Below, piece by piece: positions 35,776 through 48,745 of a stretch of DNA of 64,000 nucleotides. The notes under the pieces were generated by a model. It was given only the letters and a program-made list of their open reading frames with translations, was not told where the DNA came from and did no database searches. A program made the translations under genes and the position numbers. Source of the DNA: Malaya genurostris (Eukaryota; Arthropoda; Insecta; Diptera; Culicidae); NCBI RefSeq assembly GCF_030247185.1, contig NC_080572.1:11487007-11551006 (forward strand). The letters are read 5' to 3'. Within the stretch, counting starts at the first letter, position 1, and every line of letters begins with the position of its first letter.

Positions 35776-38100
35776 GGGTTTGAAACATGTAACCGGAAAA
35801 GTCACTTTGGATATCTATTTATATTTCACAATTGCATTTTAATTTTTTTTACTTTCCAACAGAAGCCTAATACGACTCGCTGTCTATAACCCATTTTACT
35901 TTTTTCCATCCTGAAAAATTGTGAATCACATGAAAATTTCAAACTAACTTCTAAATTCTACTCATTTTTTGACATCTGTGCACAGTTGTCGAGAATGAAT
36001 GTAAACAGTACAGGCAACGCATTAAATTTTTACCTTTTATACTAACCTTAGAGGGTTAAGTTGGAATGAATTTTAGTTCACTTTAACAAAAGTGTCGTCC
36101 GAATACGAGCCTTCGTTACTCGGTTTTTCGGCTAGCTGCGTTTCGAAAATCCAGGGAGGTTTCTGATTCTTCCGCTTGTTGTATCAATATTTGACAATTT
36201 GACCTTGATCGCAAGGTTTGATTAATAATTTTGAGGAATAGATTTGGTAAACTAATTGGGATCGACAGTTGTTGATGGAATTGGGCTTGGCTCTGTTCAT
36301 CCGCAGTCTCGTTACTCCATCGTAGCTGATGTGTGTAGCGATGAACTGGTCCGGCGGGAAGGGTCAGGTGAATTACTGTCTGATACTGGTAAAGATATCG
36401 GGTTCGATTCATGATGTAATCAAGGATCTTCCCAGGTTGGAAATTTTCTTGATTAACCCTGGATAGTAAATCCGAAATATTTGAATGTTATTTTGTGGTC
36501 AGTCGTTCTTTTGAAGAAGAATCTATACCTGCTAGATTAATCAGATCGTTTTCTTTTGTTTACCATGGCAAACATATTAATAATCATTTAGATAACTCGT
36601 TCTGCTCACACCTTTGCAGTGGTATGAGGTGGAACCATCATCATCATCATCATCATCATCATTTCTTTGTTTTACTTGGAGATGCCACTTTGACAGAGAG
36701 CCAAATTGAAAATGAGAAGCTTCCGAGGTAGCGTTTTCCACAGCATGTTAAATAGAATGAATTCTTACTGGGAAATTATTGGTCGGAAAACCCGTTTCAA
36801 TATTTATACAGTTCAATGTACTGATCTGAATTTAAAAATTGATTGTTTCATTGTAGATTTGCACAGTTGAATAAAATATCGTATAGTTGCTGTGAACTTT
36901 GCTCAATTTCTCCGATGTTTACCACTGTTGAGCGCTTTTTCCTCGAATAAGGAAATTGAATTGATGGCACTTGTTTGATGCAAACGGTGCACAAACAAAA
37001 CCGATCTGCCAAAAATCCTCTTGCTGGACCTGGACCAAAATAGATTACCAGTATAGAGCGGAAGTAGCGGAGCTCAGATGCCGTGAACAACCAAATAACG
37101 TTGATGATGCTTGACTTTTTGGTGCTTGACTTGACTGATTGGTTTGTAGCGTTTTGAACTCACATGTTTATACTTGGCGATCACACAAACTGAAATTTAT
37201 TGTAGTAATTAATAAATTTTAGAATCATTTCTGTCAAAATTCTGAACCAAATCTGTAGAAGCTTTTAGCAATTAAAACATCGAAGCATATCTATTTAAAC
37301 AAATCAGTAGCATACAACAAAACTCGTAACATTTACACTCTTTGTTCGTCGAAAAGTTTTCGGCTCGTTGTCTAGGATAACTTCTAGTATCTCAAGGATT
37401 TTAACTAGCTGTTCAGTAACACTAGCTTTTTTTCTGCATAAGTTCGATAAGTTGCACAGCCGTTGAAACAGTAGGAGTATAAGTTTACATGATCTTTCCG
37501 ATTTCAGATACTCGGATCTGCCATTTCGTTCTGTTACCGTAAATGTCACCAGAGATACAAGAGAGTACTTTGCTGGCAGTTGTTCGTTTTCCCTGCTGTG
37601 CTGATTGGCTTCGTTACTCACAGTTGAAAGTTTACCCTGCGGATCACAGAAAAAAAGTTCAATTCGATTACAAGTTTCCCGGAAAGATTCTTTGCCGCAG
37701 TGTCTCTTCTGATGAGTTCGTATTGATTTGTCTTAATCGGTAGTTTTTCTGTCTCTCTTCTTCCTTCATTGAACTACGAATGGAATACGCAGAGGATAAA
37801 TAAGTACTAATTGACACTGATTTATTCATTCAGCACGTTCATTTCGGACGGAAAGATACTTGGTTGGTTGGTAATTTATTCGTTCGCCACGTTCGCCGTG
37901 AGACCGAACCAATCTTACACATGTATTCAGGCGTAGCGAAGATTTATTCCGATAGGTTTTACTTAGGTTCCGGGTAAACTCTTTCTGCTATTGTAATACA
38001 AGTAAAAAGAATTTTAGACAGCAATCCAACTTTGAGAAAAATCAAAGATCGCTTATCTACAATCTGTCGACAATCTGTGATCACTGAGGGGTGTCAGAAT
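35776..38100. other. Unassigned stretch
   Basis: ORFs at 36,116-36,412 (minus), 36,848-37,090 (minus) and 37,304-37,621 (minus) show no recognisable domain. A degraded retroelement is possible, but no protease, RT, integrase or terminal repeat could be seen. Confidence 0.35.
36636..36662. repeat. (CAT)n microsatellite
   Basis: Nine trinucleotide units. Confidence 0.95.
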
Positions 38101-38421
38101 ACATGTTAGTTTAGTGTTCGAAATGGTATTCAAGTGACGACACCAATCGACACTGTCGTCATCACCACCACCATCATTCTTATGTGGTCGAATTGCAACG
38201 AAAAAAAAGCAAGGCGCCGCCGCCGGACTGCAATCTCGACTTCAGATGCGAGATGTTTGGGGCCCGTACCGCACCGGGGATGATGATTTCATGATGCAAC
38301 GACATTCTCGACTCGAGGAAATATCTAAAAATATAACGTAACCGAGTGGTAGCAGCAGGCTGTGGTCAGTTTGGTATAGTGAATGAAAACGAAACGTTAT
38401 TGGTATCCTACAACGCCATAG

Positions 38422-38452
<31 letters not shown>

Positions 38453-39849
38453 ATCGACTGCAAAACAAACCCGTAGCATGTGGTCTGTACTGACAGGGTG
38501 ACTAACTGGCCAACTACGATTGTAGGTGTTTGCTCGAGTTGTTCGCATTTCACCAACGATGACAGCCACCAGCAGCTTATAAAAATCAGACACGGAGTAC
38601 GTGTTCGCTGGTGAATTGGAATGTGAGCCGTGTAGGCTTGAAGGACGCATCGCACCGCACCGCACCGCAGTAGGCACGAAAGGAAAAACATGAGGGGTTT
38701 TCCTTGCAATTTCCTCCTTTCCCGAATGGCTTCCTCGGCTCGCCGCCACGGAAGTGGGAGACAAAAACCACGCACGCCACAGTCTCCCTTGCGGTAATGT
38801 GAGCAGGATAACGTCGACAGGCAGGTGGAGTGCGAAAGGACGAATCAATAAAACTTTATTGCTTTATGATGTTTACGATTATTTCACGATCTCTTGTTAG
38901 CATTTTTCCGGAGCTGTCTTTGAGCTTGTTTGCTGCATGGGAAATGGTCGGGTTTTAGGGTTGTTTGGGGATTTCGTGTGATTTTATTTTTCTTCTCGTC
39001 TTATTTGAGTACGGTTAGTACCCATCTTGATTAATCATTATAACCGCATAAATGTTATCAAAAATGTGTGGCTTCTTACAGAGTATTCGAGCGAAAAACT
39101 TTTGTTTGCTTTCTTCGGCTGAACGTTTTACGACCGGAACTGACATATTGATAGCCGGCTTCCGTGGTGACGGTGGAAAACAAATAGAGAACATGATTAA
39201 GCCTCTCTCCAGGGGTGGTGAATAATCGATAACGAATTGTCTCTTCATGTTTAGCTTCCTGTGAATGAGTGCTTGGTTGCTTTACGTCCGGAGCTCGGGA
39301 AGCGTTCGACGGTGCAGTGAGCGTTTGTTTACTAATGGCACTGTCTGCTCAATCGAGACGACCGGGGAGCTGCGTTAGATCATTTTACGGCTCAATGCTA
39401 GTCGTAAATTGTTGCGTGCTGGACATGCAATAATTAAGTCTTTGACATAGTTCTCGATTGAGTGGAGCTCCCGGTTGACAAATGATCTTTGTAGTGTGGA
39501 ATTCAAGATTCGAGTTCGGGCTGTGTTTGATGCATTTGCCAGTGATATTTCACCAAATCGATTGGTGAATGATAATCAGAAGGAAATGGACACTTCGGTT
39601 TGATATTGTATGAGGTCATTCTCACAGTTTCAAACAAATCACTAGAAAAATGCAGAAAAGTGTGAATTATATATTCAAACTGAGTGTTTTTGTCCACTTT
39701 CTCCATGCACATGAACAAAATCCGAGCAAAAAAAAAAACCTTTTAGATGATTTTTAAGAAGTATATAATTCGATTTAAAAAAAACACATGCAATTTGATA
39801 AAATTGATGAAATCTTTATTGGAATTGATAGAACAATCAATATAATTTA
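38101..39849. other. Low-repeat block, no supported gene
   Basis: Long overlapping minus-strand ORFs (38,242-38,775 and 38,408-38,848) owe part of their length to an (AAC)n tract and lack domains. The composition is less AT-rich than the flanks, so host sequence is possible. Confidence 0.35.
38421..38450. repeat. (AAC)n microsatellite
   Basis: Ten units; gives artificial poly-Leu or poly-Val runs on the minus strand. Confidence 0.95.
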
Positions 39850-40328
39850 ATGTTCGAATGTTTAGATGCCCATGTGCAAGGTCCAATTTTGACACACTCT
39901 CTCCAACATATCGTGAAATACCGGCACGAATAAATTCTTCAATATTGGCTTCTAGTTCGTCAATCGTTGATCGTTAATCCTTGTATACATGAGCCTTAAC
40001 GTGGCCCCGCAAGAAATAGTCCAGAGGCGTTACATCACACGAGTGAGATAAACTGTTCACCGAAATCGGCTCTTAGTTTGGTCATTGTTTCGCGTGTCGT
40101 GTGGGATGTCTTGACTACAAGTCAGGCATGTCCAATTCTTCTGTTTTGAGCAACAAAAATCATCAATCATCACACGGTAGCGCGCGCCATTCACAGTAAC
40201 GTTCCGCCCATCGTTGCATTTGAAGAAGTATGACCCGATGATGCCACTGGCCCGTAATCTACACCAAACAGTGACTTTTTCGAATGCATTGGTTGCTCTT
40301 GCAATGTTGCTGGTTGATTTTCACTCTA

Positions 40329-41613
40329 AAGACTGTCCCAGAAAGTATGAACGCACTTTGATTTTGCTGTAAATAATTCACAAGTGTTAGATATTCAAAT
40401 TTTTTTTCGATATACTGATAATATTAGACTACAACAACAGAATATAATTCTCAACATTTGCTACTTAGCCATTGTAGACTAGCTGGCGCACCTTCTTGCG
40501 AACGTTCCACATTAAATTCCGTACAGACTTCTTGGCGACAAGTTTTGACCCTTTTTTCCAATCTTTATCGAACTGTTGAATGGTTTCGGCTGTCGAGACA
40601 TGTTTCCTAAGTGCCTTCGTTAATGCCCAAAATTCCTCAATTGGTCGAAGTTGTGGACAATTTGGTGGATTCATGTCTTTTGGGACGAAAGTGACATTTT
40701 TGGTAGTATACCATTCTACCGTTGATTTCGAGTAGTGGCAAGAAGCAAGATCTGACCAGAAGACAAAAGGATCCTTGTGGCTTCGAATCATGGGTAGAAG
40801 TCGTTTTTGTAAACATTCCTTGATGTATATTTCGCTATTCATTGAAGCAGTGGTGATTAAGGGTTTCGAAATCTTACCGCAGCTACAAATTGCTTGCTTT
40901 CTTACCAAATTTTTCGACTTCAATCGATGTCTCGGACTGGTTTAACACTTGTCCTTCTCGCACCGTACAATATTGTGGGCCTGGCAAGGATTTGTAATAG
41001 AGTTTCACGTAGGTTTCGTCGTCTATGATTATGCAGCAAGAAGCATTATGATTATTCCAGCAAGAATCGTATTGTACAGCTTTCGAACTCTCGGCCTGAT
41101 CGATGCTTCTTGTTTCGGACTACGTTGTAGATGTTTCTGCTTCTTATAGGCTCGAAGACTCAAACGCTCTTAAGCACGAAGAACATTTGACTTCGAAGTG
41201 CCCACTTTTTTGGCCACATCCCGAACTGAAACCTCCTTCATTTGCTCGAACGCCTTCAGTATACGTTTATCCAACTGAGGGTTAGCAGGACCTTTTTTCG
41301 ACCCGTTTTGATGTTATCCTCGCCGAACTTTCTGATTGCATTTCGCACGGCTTTTTCACTTACTCCTTCCATTTTTTACAATCTTTCTCAGTGACAGTCC
41401 GCGTTCTGTGCACCATTTGTACACAAGTTTTCGGCGTTGTTCTGCTGAAAGTCCACGCATTTCGAAACAAACTAATGGAAACGAATAAACAACTGCACAA
41501 GTGGTTAGAGAAGAGTGTAAACAACAGGACGCAGCCATAAAAATTGACAGATTCTGAACCATTGCGAAATGGCAGCGGTTTTTGGTTGCGTCCATACCTT
41601 CTGGGACAGTCTT
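40329..41613 (-). mobile_element. Full-length DD37E (ITmD37E-type) transposon, 1285 bp
   Basis: Its ends are inverted repeats: AAGACTGTCCCAGAAAGTATG on the left and, read from the right end, AAGACTGTCCCAGAAGGTATG, with one mismatch. TA flanks both sides (40,327-40,328 and 41,614-41,615). It contains one transposase gene on the minus strand and lies inside an older transposase relic. Length and TA target fit the Tc1/mariner superfamily. Confidence 0.92.
40465..41464 (-). pseudogene. DD37E transposase of the 1285-bp element
   Basis: The N-terminus MRGLSAEQRRKLVYKWC starts near 41,461. It is followed in other frames by VRNAIRKFGEDN, KGPANPQLDKRILKAFEQM and VSVRDVAKKVGTSKSNVLRA (helix-turn-helix) and then a stop near 41,170. 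The first Asp lies in DDETYVKLYYKSLPGPQY near 41,020. The intact C-terminal frame 40,465-40,923 holds ICSCGKISKPLITTASMN, FWSDLASCHYS (second Asp) and PQLRPIEEFWAL (Glu). Thirty-seven residues separate the second Asp from the Glu, the defining spacing of the mosquito ITmD37E family. At least two frameshifts and one stop inactivate it. Confidence 0.9.
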
Positions 41614-41750
41614 TAGATGCGGCAATTTTGCTTGTTAACGTATCCATTCAATCGGAAATGAGCTTCATCGCCGAATACAATTTTTCGAAAAAATAGTTGA
41701 TCTTCCTCCAACTTTGCCAGTAAATTTTGCAACAGATAAATATACTAGTT

Positions 41751-42610
41751 GTTTAAGGAAGAAAAATTGTAAATATCCCAGAGTTTAATTTTACTGGACA
41801 AAGCGGAGTTTTTTTTTGATATTTCCTCTGGTTTATGGTATCAGCTACCGAAAACATGCGTTCTCGTCAATTTCCTTGTAGAAGTATCATATTTTTGACA
41901 CTAGTCTTTTGTTTCGGGTGTCGTTATAATCGTTCGAAAACTTCAATCCTACGTGAAGTATCTTAATCCATAGTACTTCATAGTGGTCTCATTTGCTTTT
42001 CAATAACGTATTATTTTTTTCGTTTCCGAGCATGGTACGAGTCGGAAAGAAAAATATTTTCTCGAGGCAGAAAGGAGTATTGCACAGCGCTCAGCAACAT
42101 GTAACCTTACTTTGTCTAAGTGGGTGCAAATTGTGGCAAATCATGCTAATACAATTTTGATGCACAACATAGAATTTAAGGGGCGGGTAGGGTATAACAC
42201 TTTTGAAAAATCATTTATTATTTTCTTTCTATTTTCTGATAGTAAAACATTTCAAGAATATTCTGTGAACAAAACTTAGCAAGTTATGGGCCTTTATCTT
42301 TGCCGATCTCATACTACGAAGAATTAAGAGCTGCGCGCACAGGCCCAGGATTTCTGCTTCGATTGACTTATAAACTTGGAAAAACATTCTTGAAATATTT
42401 CATTATAATAAATTATAAAAGAAAAAATATGATTTTTGAAATTTTTAGACCCTATGGGCTCACAGGAGTAATTAATTGTTACCCTTAATTTTATAGACAA
42501 AAATTTTAAACGCGTTTATCTCGATAGCAGGTTTTGAAAGTCCGTGTCTATCGTCATTCAAAAACTACTGCACTAATTTTTTTTTCAAATTTTGCACACA
42601 CTTTCTACAT
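41751..42610. other. AT-rich repeat-like sequence, unassigned
   Basis: No gene is supported. A GGGGCGGGTAGGGTATAAC word at 42,180 and a matching TTGTTACCCTTAA near 42,476 may mark ends of an old element. Confidence 0.35.
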
Positions 42611-42612
42611 AT

Positions 42613-43115
42613 AAAAAACCCTTCTTAATCCACCTAGTGGTGTGATAATGCCTTTCTCTTCTTTCATAACAGTCTCATGAAAATATGTTTCATACTTTTA
42701 TTAAATAAATTTGGATACTAATTTTGACACCAATTGATTCAGATTGATTCGAGTAGTTCACAAAAGCATGCTTCAGTGTTTATGTCACACAGTCAGCATC
42801 ATTTTTCCAAACTAGTGCTTGACATTTACGAGGCTATTGGTATGAGAACAGTGATGCTAATCTAAAAAACCCTTCTTAATCCACCTAGTGGTGTGATAAT
42901 GCCTTTCTCTTCTTTCATAACAGTCTCATGAAAATATGTTTCATACTTTTATTAAATAATTTTGGATACTAATTTTGACACCAATTGATTCAGATTGATT
43001 CGAGTAGTTCACAAAAGCATGCTTCAGTGTTTATGTCACACAGTCAGCATCATTTTTCCAAACTAGTGCTTGACATTTGCGTTGCCTATTTGTATGAGAA
43101 CAGTGATGCTAATCT
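42613..43115. repeat. Two tandem copies of a 251-bp unit
   Basis: Units 42,613-42,863 and 42,864-43,115 are nearly identical, starting AAAAAACCCTTCTTAATCCACC and ending at AGTGATGCTAATCT. The unit begins with the reverse complement of the AGGTGGATTAAG family end, so it is a terminal fragment duplicated in place. The near identity implies a recent event. Confidence 0.92.
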
Positions 43116-43160
43116 AAAATAAAAAAAGCCTTCTTAGTCCACTTAGTGAAATTTTCATAT

Positions 43161-43486
43161 ATCTTGAAAAATCACCATAGGGGGGAGTACATGAAATTTT
43201 CGAAATCGAAAAAAAATTTTTGATGCCAAAAGGCTTAGAATTGCATGAAACGTCGAGATTTAGTGTCATGTCGAAAAAAAATTTTTTTGAAAAAGTCGAC
43301 TTTTTGGGACTTAGAAAAAATATGAAAATTTTTCTAAGTCCCAGAAAGTTGATTTTTTCAAAAAAAAATTTTTTCGGGATAACACTAAATTTCGATGTTT
43401 TATGCAGTTTTAAGAGTTTTGGCATCAAAAAAAATTTTTTATTTTGGAAATTTCATGTACTCCCCCCTATGGTGCTTTTTCAAGAT
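43161..43486. repeat. 326-bp near-perfect palindrome A
   Basis: Left arm from ATCTTGAAAAATCACCATAG, right arm ending CTATGGTGCTTTTTCAAGAT, centre at about 43,323 within TTAGAAAAAATATGAAAATTTTTCTAA. Both strands translate to nearly the same peptide because of the symmetry. Confidence 0.92.
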
Positions 43487-44345
43487 CGATAATTGTCAAA
43501 CCTTTACCACCGGGCAGCACCCCTTAAGCATGTCCAATTTAGGTCAAATTTTGCATGAAGGCTTTTTTCGAGGTGCTTGAACTTTTGAGCACTAGAACTT
43601 TACGAAAATAGAGTTGATCCCAAAATTTTGGCACCCTTATATATACAAGAGCGGTAAAAATCAACGTGTTTTGTCGGTTACGTCACTTATACAATCATAT
43701 TTCTGGAACCAAAAGTCACAGCCATTTGATCTTCGAACTTGATCAATGGCTCGCCAGTAGCTTTCAAACGAGTCCAAGTTTGTTAAAATCGGATCAGCCA
43801 TCTCTGAGAAAATTGAGCGCGTTCAAATACAACGCTTTTTGTCGGTTACGTCACTTATACAATCATATCTCCGGAACCAAAAGTCACAGCCATTTGATCT
43901 TCGAACTTGATCAATGGTCCGACAGTAGCTTTCAAACGAGCCCAAGTTTGTTAAAATCGGTTCAGCCATCTCTGAGAAAATTGAGCGCGTTCAAATAGCA
44001 CGATTTTTGTCGGTTACGTCACTTATACAATCATATCTCCGGAACCAAAAGTCACAGCCATTTGATCTTCGAACTTGATCAATGGCCCGCCAGTAGCTTT
44101 CAAACGAGTCCAAGTTTGTTCAAATCGGTTCAGCCATCTCTGAGAAAATTGAGCGCGTTCAAATACAACGCTTTTTGTCGGTTACGTCACTTATAGAATC
44201 ATATCTCCTGAACCAAAAATCACAGCCATTTGATCTTCGAACTTGATCAATGGCCCGACAGTAGCTTTCAAACGAGCCCAAGTTTGTTCAAATCGGTTCA
44301 GCCATCTCTGAGAAAATTGAGCGCGTTCAAATATCTTCGAAAAGT

Positions 44346-44399
44346 GCACACACATACACACACACACACATACACACACACACATACACACACACACAG
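44346..44399. repeat. (CA)n microsatellite in copy A
   Basis: CA dinucleotides with three TA interruptions. Confidence 0.95.
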
Positions 44400-44552
44400 A
44401 CATTTTCCGATCTCGACGAACTGAGTCGAATGGTATATAACACTATGGGTCTCCGAGGCTCCGTTCGAAAGTCGGTTTTTCCAGCAATTCTAATACCTTT
44501 CTATAGAGAAAGGCAAAAAGCCTTCTTAGTCCACTTAGTGGAATTTTCATAT

Positions 44553-44879
44553 ATCTTGAAAAATCACCATAGGGGGGAGTACATGAAATTTCCGAAATCG
44601 ATAAAAAAAATTTTGATGCCAAAAGGCTTAGAATTGCATGAAACGTCGAGATTTAGTGTCATCTCTAAAAAAATTTTTTTTGAAAAAATCGACATTTTGG
44701 GACTTAGAAAAAATATGAAAATTTTTCTAAGTCCCAGAAAGTTGATTTTTTCAAAAAAAATTTATTTTGAGATGACACTAAATTTCGATGTTTTATGCAG
44801 TTTTAAGAGTTTTGGCATCAAAAATTTTTTTCGATTTTGGAAATTTCATGTACTCCCCCCTATGGTGCTTTTTCAAGAT
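44553..44879. repeat. 327-bp near-perfect palindrome B
   Basis: Sister of the palindrome at 43,161-43,486, with the same centre (TTAGAAAAAATATGAAAATT). Confidence 0.92.
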
Positions 44880-45398
44880 CGAAAATTGTCAAACCTTTAC
44901 CACCGGGCAGTACCCCTTAAGCATGTCCGATTTAGGTCAAATTTTGCATGAAGGCTTTTTTCGAGGTGCTTAAACTTTTGAGCACTAGAACTAGGGGTAG
45001 AGGTGATCCCAAAATTTTGGCACCCTTATATATATAAGAGCGGTAAAAATCAACGTGTTTTGTCGGTTACGTCACTTATACCATCATATATCTGGAACCA
45101 AAAGTCACAACCATTTGATCTTTGAACTTGATCAATGGCCCGACAGTAGCTTTCAAACGAGCCCAAGTTTGTTAAAATCGGATCAGCCATCTCTGAGAAA
45201 ATTGAGCGCGTTCAAATACAACGCTTTTTGTCGGTTACGTCACTTATACAATCATATCTCCGGAACCAAAAGTCACAGCCATTTGATCGTCGAACTTGAT
45301 CAATGGCCCGACAGTAGCTTTCAAACGAGCCCAAGTTTGTTCAAATCGGTTCAGCCATCTCTTAGAAAATTGAGCGCGTTCAAATATCTTCGAAAAGT

Positions 45399-45405
45399 GC
45401 ACACA

Positions 45406-45462
<57 letters not shown>

Positions 45463-45469
45463 ACACACA
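45399..45469. repeat. (CA)n microsatellite in copy B
   Basis: CA dinucleotides with two TA interruptions. Confidence 0.95.
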
Positions 45470-45589
45470 GATATTTTCCGATCTCGTCGAACTGAGTCGA
45501 ATGGTATATAACACTATGGGTCTCCGAGGCTCCGTTCGAAAGTCGGTTTTTCCAGCAATTCTAATACCTTTCTATAGAGAAAGGCAAAA

Positions 45590-47450
<1,861 letters not shown>

Positions 47451-47451
47451 A

Positions 47452-48743
47452 AAGCTTGCTTCATTTAGAATTGGAACAAACTTTTGCTCATATTGTGGCA
47501 CTCCTGGTGGACGGATTTGGAAGTTCTTGGCACCCACGTTTCGGGAATTTTGTCAACTTCACGTATGATTTTTGACATCCCGCAACTCGACTGTACTTTG
47601 TAAACAATCAACATGGAAGCCGAAAGAAGGGAAAAAATTGTGCACAGTTGCTTGGAAAATCCATTGTGGTCTGCATCTAGGCTAGCTAAACAGCTGTAAT
47701 TGCCCAGAAATACCGTATGGCGCGTTATCAAACGTTATAAGGAAACTTTGACGACGATTCGGAAGCCTCAAGCTAATCATTGGAGTAGGACTGTCGACCG
47801 GAAACTGCGTGGTAAGATTTTGAAGACGATTAAGAGGAATCCTAATCTGTCGAACCGTGATTTGGCCAGAAAATTCGGTGCTGCCCAGAGTACCGTGAGG
47901 CGAACTCGACTCCAGGAAGGAATCAAGTCGTATCGAACTAGCAAACGGCCAAATCGACCATAAAACAGAATAGTGTGATCAAAATTCGTGCTCGGAAACT
48001 ATATGACCAGGTGCTGACCAAGTTTGACGGGTGTCTTCTGATGGACGATGAAACCTATGTCAAGGCTGACTTCGGGCAAATCCCAGGTCAAAAATTTTAC
48101 TTGGCAACGGCTCGGGGGAATGTTTCAGCCAAATTTAAATTTATTTTTTCCGACAAATTTGCAAGAAAATTTATGATTTGGCAGGGCATTTGCAGCTGTG
48201 CAAAAAAACGAAAGTTTTCGTTACAAATAAGACAATGACATCGGAACTATACCAAAAGGAGTGTCTCCAAAAACGAATTTTGATGTTCATTCGATCCCAC
48301 GACCATCACGTAATGTTTTGGCTAGATTTGGCAAGCTGTCATTACAGCAAAGTCGTTCAAGAATGGTATGCAGAGAAAGGAGTTCAATTTGTTCCGAAAA
48401 ACCTTAACCCACCCAACTGCCCCCAGTTCTGCCCTATTGAGAAATACTGGGCAATCATGAAGAGAAGACTCAAGGCAAAGGGAAAGGTTGTCAAAGACAT
48501 CAATCAGATGACAACTCGATGGAATCAGATAGCTGAAACGATGGACGAAGAAGGTGTGCGCCGCCTAATGAACCGTGTTACAGGAAAAATTCGAGAATTC
48601 TGTGACGAATAATTTTATTCGTATTTTTTCTTAAAAATATGAAGAAAACGTTACATTCGTATAAAAAAAAAGATCTTGAATTCAATAATAAATAACTGAA
48701 ATACAGGCAATTGTCTTTGTTCCAATTCTATCTGAAGCAAACT
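47452..48743 (+). mobile_element. Full-length DD37E (ITmD37E-type) transposon, 1292 bp
   Basis: Inverted ends: left AAGCTTGCTTCATTTAGAAT and, from the right, AAGTTTGCTTCAGATAGAAT. About 27 of the first 30 positions match when the following TGGAACAAA is included. TA lies outside both ends (47,450-47,451 and 48,744-48,745). It encloses one transposase gene. The terminal repeats differ from those of the element at 40.3 kb, so these are two subfamilies. Confidence 0.9.
47613..48612 (+). pseudogene. DD37E transposase of the 1292-bp element
   Basis: ATG at 47,613 (MEAERREKIVHSCLENPLW) starts a helix-turn-helix half that continues through NTVWRVIKRYKETL and LSNRDLARKFGAAQSTVRRT. The catalytic half shows MDDETYVKADFGQIPGQKF (first Asp), WLDLASCHYSK (second Asp) and PQFCPIEKYWAIMKRRL (Glu). 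Thirty-seven residues lie between the second Asp and the Glu. Defects: a TAA stop at codon 29 (near 47,697), a one-base deletion near 47,960 and another near 48,200 that shift frame. The reading order is otherwise complete to the TAA at 48,610, giving a reconstructed length near 330 codons, normal for the family. It matches the broken copy at 17.5-19.9 kb closely and the 40.5-kb copy more distantly. Confidence 0.92.
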
Positions 48744-48745
48744 TT

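Larger units (their letters stand above)
39850..41750 (-). pseudogene. Old Tc1/mariner-superfamily transposase relic, interrupted by a DD37E element
   Basis: On the minus strand, from about 41,745, fragments read LLAKLEEDQLFFRKIVFGDE (first Asp) and AHFRLNGYVNKQNCRI before the insertion. After it come ENQPATLQEQPMHSKK, VTVNGARYRVMIDDF, TEELDMPDL, HTTRETMTKLRADFGEQF and a DVTPLDYFLRGHVKA-like block. These are the landmarks of a transposase group common in insects and spiders (often annotated as Tc3-like) in which the last acidic residue lies in a CDLTPLDFFLWG motif. Multiple frameshifts, stops and a missing QQDGA block show long decay. The intact target words on each side of the nested element allow the original reading order to be followed. 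Confidence 0.8.
43128..44519 (+). repeat. Composite repeat, copy A (326-bp palindrome plus four 168-bp subunits)
   Basis: It begins GCCTTCTTAGTCCACTTAG and ends CTTTCTATAGAGAAAGGC. Order: palindrome (43,161-43,486), a linker with CACCCTTATATATA, four 168-bp subunits starting at 43,673, 43,841, 44,009 and 44,177, a CA tract (44,346-44,399), then a unique tail with GGTATATAACACTATGGGTC. The spacing of 168 bp is exact in all three steps. No protein is encoded; the ORFs reported by translation are by-products of the palindrome. Confidence 0.9.
44520..45589 (+). repeat. Composite repeat, copy B (327-bp palindrome plus two 168-bp subunits)
   Basis: Directly adjacent, in the same orientation as copy A and highly similar along its length, but with only two subunits (starting 45,062 and 45,230). 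The palindrome spans 44,553-44,879 and the CA tract 45,399-45,469. It ends with the same TATAGAGAAAGGC palindrome. Confidence 0.9.

Noticed and set aside
36116..37621. Possible LTR retrotransposon remnant
   Set aside because: No protease, RT, RNase H, integrase or terminal direct repeats could be recognised; the ORFs are featureless.
38242..38848. Two long overlapping minus-strand ORFs
   Set aside because: They overlap in different frames, contain the (AAC)n tract translated as poly-Leu or poly-Val, and have no recognisable domain.
43114..43428. Mirrored ORFs of about 100 codons on both strands (also 44,430-44,951)
   Set aside because: They are products of the 326-bp palindrome and A/T homopolymers. 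The strands give the same peptide by symmetry, and frames are not conserved in the copy at 6.35 kb.
43665..44344. Regularly spaced repeats as a possible CRISPR-like array
   Set aside because: The whole 168-bp unit is repeated with no unique spacers, and the context is eukaryotic.
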